Shown here: piece by piece, positions 13,821-14,908 of the stretch
Layout: every line of letters starts with the position of its first letter
How positions within the stretch are numbered: position 1 is the stretch's first letter
From: Lentisphaerota bacterium
GTDB taxonomy: Bacteria > Verrucomicrobiota > Kiritimatiellia > RFP12 > UBA3636
Direction of reading: 5' to 3'
Assembly: GCA_022837245.1 (NCBI GenBank)
Contig: JALHHX010000039.1
Coordinates: forward strand, 1-14,908
DNA: 14,908 nt
The notes under the pieces: generated by a model
What the model saw: only the letters and a program-made list of their open reading frames with translations
The model's database searches: none
Told to the model about the DNA's origin: nothing
Program-made: the position numbers and the translations under genes

Positions 13821-14598
13821 CAAGAAGATACGGCTGCTGCTCGCCGACGATCAGCGGCTCGTGCGTGACGGTATAGCCTCGCTTCTTGGGCTCGACGAGG
13901 GAATCGAGGTGGTAGGTACGGCCGAGAACGGCCAGGAAGCCGCGGAAATGGCCTTGGCCCTGAAACCCGACCTATGCCTGCTGGATATCCGGATGCCCGT
14001 CATGGATGGCATTTCGGCACTCCAGAAGATACGACAGGACCAAAGCTGCGCCTTCGTTGTCATGCTCACTACCTTCGACGACAGGGAGTACGTTGTGCGA
14101 TCTTTGAAGGCCGGGGCCGTGGGGTATTTGCTGAAAGACCTGCCCAGCGAAGAGCTTACCTCGGCAGTGAAACAGGCGGTCAAGGGAGTTTTCATAGCGA
14201 ACGGCACCGTGATGAAGACCTTGGTGGGGGTCCTGGACGAGGTCCAGCGTGGATCGGCGGGAGGAACCACCGACGGCGGATCGCTGATTCGGGCGGCGGA
14301 CGGAGGCCCGATGGCGGATGCCGCCGCGGTCTCGGGCTCCCGACCTGGCAGTTCGGTTACCGCAGCCGAGCCCGAGGGCGACGGTTTCGCATTATCGCAG
14401 CGCGCCGCCTTGAGCGAACGCGAACGGGAAATACTCTCCCTTCTGGGGGATGGGCTCACCAATGGCGAGATAGCCGAAAGCCTCGGCTTGAGCGAGGGCA
14501 CTGTAAAGAACTACATATCGAGCATACTCACGGGCCTGGGTTTCAGGGACAGGGTGCAGGCCGCGCTATTCGCTGCTCGCCACCGCGGGGCGAAATGA
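13810..14598 (+). CDS. Response regulator, NarL/LuxR family (LiaR/DesR-like)
   Basis: A 262-residue DNA-binding regulator. The receiver domain (about 6-125) has the acidic pair Asp13-Asp14, phospho-acceptor Asp59 in 'LLDIRMPVMDG', Thr87 and Lys109 in 'GYLLKD'. The LuxR-type helix-turn-helix (201-255) starts 'LSEREREILSLLGDGLTNGE' and contains the recognition part 'LGLSEGTVKNYISSIL'. Between them is an unusually long Gly/Ala/Ser-rich linker (about 147-198); most family members have a much shorter one. It is translated from an ATG inside the end of the kinase gene. The expected role is to control the divergent efflux operon, and probably its own, from the dyads at 12439-12474. No target is proven. 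Confidence 0.93.
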   Translation: MGADKKIRLLLADDQRLVRDGIASLLGLDEGIEVVGTAENGQEAAEMALALKPDLCLLDIRMPVMDGISALQKIRQDQSCAFVVMLTTFDDREYVVRSLKAGAVGYLLKDLPSEELTSAVKQAVKGVFIANGTVMKTLVGVLDEVQRGSAGGTTDGGSLIRAADGGPMADAAAVSGSRPGSSVTAAEPEGDGFALSQRAALSEREREILSLLGDGLTNGEIAESLGLSEGTVKNYISSILTGLGFRDRVQAALFAARHRGAK

Positions 14599-14623
14599 AA
14601 AACCCCGCCTAGTGGCGGGGTTT
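14598..14623. terminator. Bidirectional intrinsic terminator between the response regulator and acetate kinase
   Basis: A perfect 10-bp stem, AAACCCCGCC (14600-14609) and GGCGGGGTTT (14614-14623), with loop TAGT. It begins right at the response regulator stop codon. On the plus strand only three Ts follow within the stem; on the minus strand five Ts (14602-14598) follow, so it can stop transcription from both convergent genes. Bases 14624-14694 contain GC-rich small hairpins (for example 14669-14683) but no other clear feature. Confidence 0.88.
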
Positions 14624-14694
14624 CGCGCGCGTGGGCGCCGCGGGAGCCCAAGGCATCCCGGCATAGCGAGCGCTCGAGGCGCTTTACGCGAGGT

Positions 14695-14908
14695 TCATGG
14701 AATCCGGGCGATGATGTCCTTGAGCCAGGGCTTCTTGGCAAGGTCCTTCTCAAGTCCCGCGGCCCTCGTCTTGTTCACGTAATCGCGATTCTCGAAATAG
14801 TAATGGTAATTGGTATGGACATCGTAGCTGCCCTTCATAAGCGCGAAGGCGTCTTCGGTCATCACCAGCTCCTCGTCGGTGGGGACGACGAAGACCTTGA
14901 CCTTTGAA
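14695..14908 (-). CDS. ackA: Acetate kinase, C-terminal fragment (runs off right edge)
   Basis: The last 70 residues of a minus-strand gene, stop TGA at 14697-14695. The sequence begins SKVKVFVVPTDEELVMTEDA and continues with 'YDVHTNYHYYFENRDYVNKT' and 'LEKDLAKKPWLKDIIARIP'. The V-x-V-x-P-T-x-E-E-L pattern near the end is the conserved C-terminal motif of acetate/propionate kinases, which make ATP and acetate from acetyl phosphate in fermentation. The extra ~45-residue tail after the motif is longer than in E. coli AckA and resembles what I recall of spirochaetal proteins. The catalytic core lies outside the window, so identity rests on this tail alone. A related acyl kinase such as propionate kinase is possible. 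Confidence 0.72.
   Translation of the reverse strand, partial: SKVKVFVVPTDEELVMTEDAFALMKGSYDVHTNYHYYFENRDYVNKTRAAGLEKDLAKKPWLKDIIARIP

Noticed and set aside
1..14908. CRISPR arrays, insertion sequences, rRNA or tRNA genes
   Set aside because: I saw no regularly spaced repeats, transposase-like frames, or RNA gene signatures on either strand.

Overview
The window looks like chromosomal DNA of a GC-rich spirochaete, probably Treponema or Spirochaeta-like. The clues are the abundant outer-membrane beta-barrel protein with a plain signal peptide, an RND pump with an adaptor that lacks the alpha-helical hairpin (as known for Borrelia BesA), tandem TolC-like genes, a lone PtsN-type EIIA, and an acetate kinase tail of the type I associate with Treponema. 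The genus is an inference; no rRNA is present. The first ~480 bases are clearly more AT-rich than the rest.

Layout. (1) 1-352, minus strand: a VapBC-type toxin-antitoxin operon with its own promoter; the toxin runs off the left edge. (2) 508-3163, plus strand: htpG (Hsp90 chaperone) and rlmE (23S rRNA 2'-O-methyltransferase), separated by a GC-rich inverted-repeat element. (3) 3188-4956, minus strand: a PtsN-like EIIA protein, then a strongly expressed porin-like protein with a consensus promoter, a strong ribosome binding site and an intrinsic terminator. (4) 5087-12339, minus strand: one tightly packed operon, transcribed right to left, encoding membrane-fusion protein, RND pump, small PII-like protein, short TolC-like protein, second TolC-like protein, then a terminator. 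(5) 12474-14598, plus strand and divergent from the pump: a NarL/LiaR-type histidine kinase and response regulator with overlapping reading frames, then a bidirectional terminator. (6) 14695-14908, minus strand: the C-terminal end of acetate kinase.

The main interest is blocks 4 and 5. A tripartite efflux system is divergently paired with a two-component system across a 170-base region holding two adjacent perfect or near-perfect dyads, which suggests that the regulator controls the pump and itself. The pump parts are unusual. The adaptor has no hairpin but has a ~125-residue Ala/Gly/Ser-rich linker. One TolC-like protein appears to lack both beta-barrel segments while its neighbour keeps them. 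A PII-like protein overlaps the end of the pump gene. Together these suggest a remodelled periplasmic conduit with a soluble regulatory subunit. Function, substrate and partnership are inferred from gene order and sequence features only.
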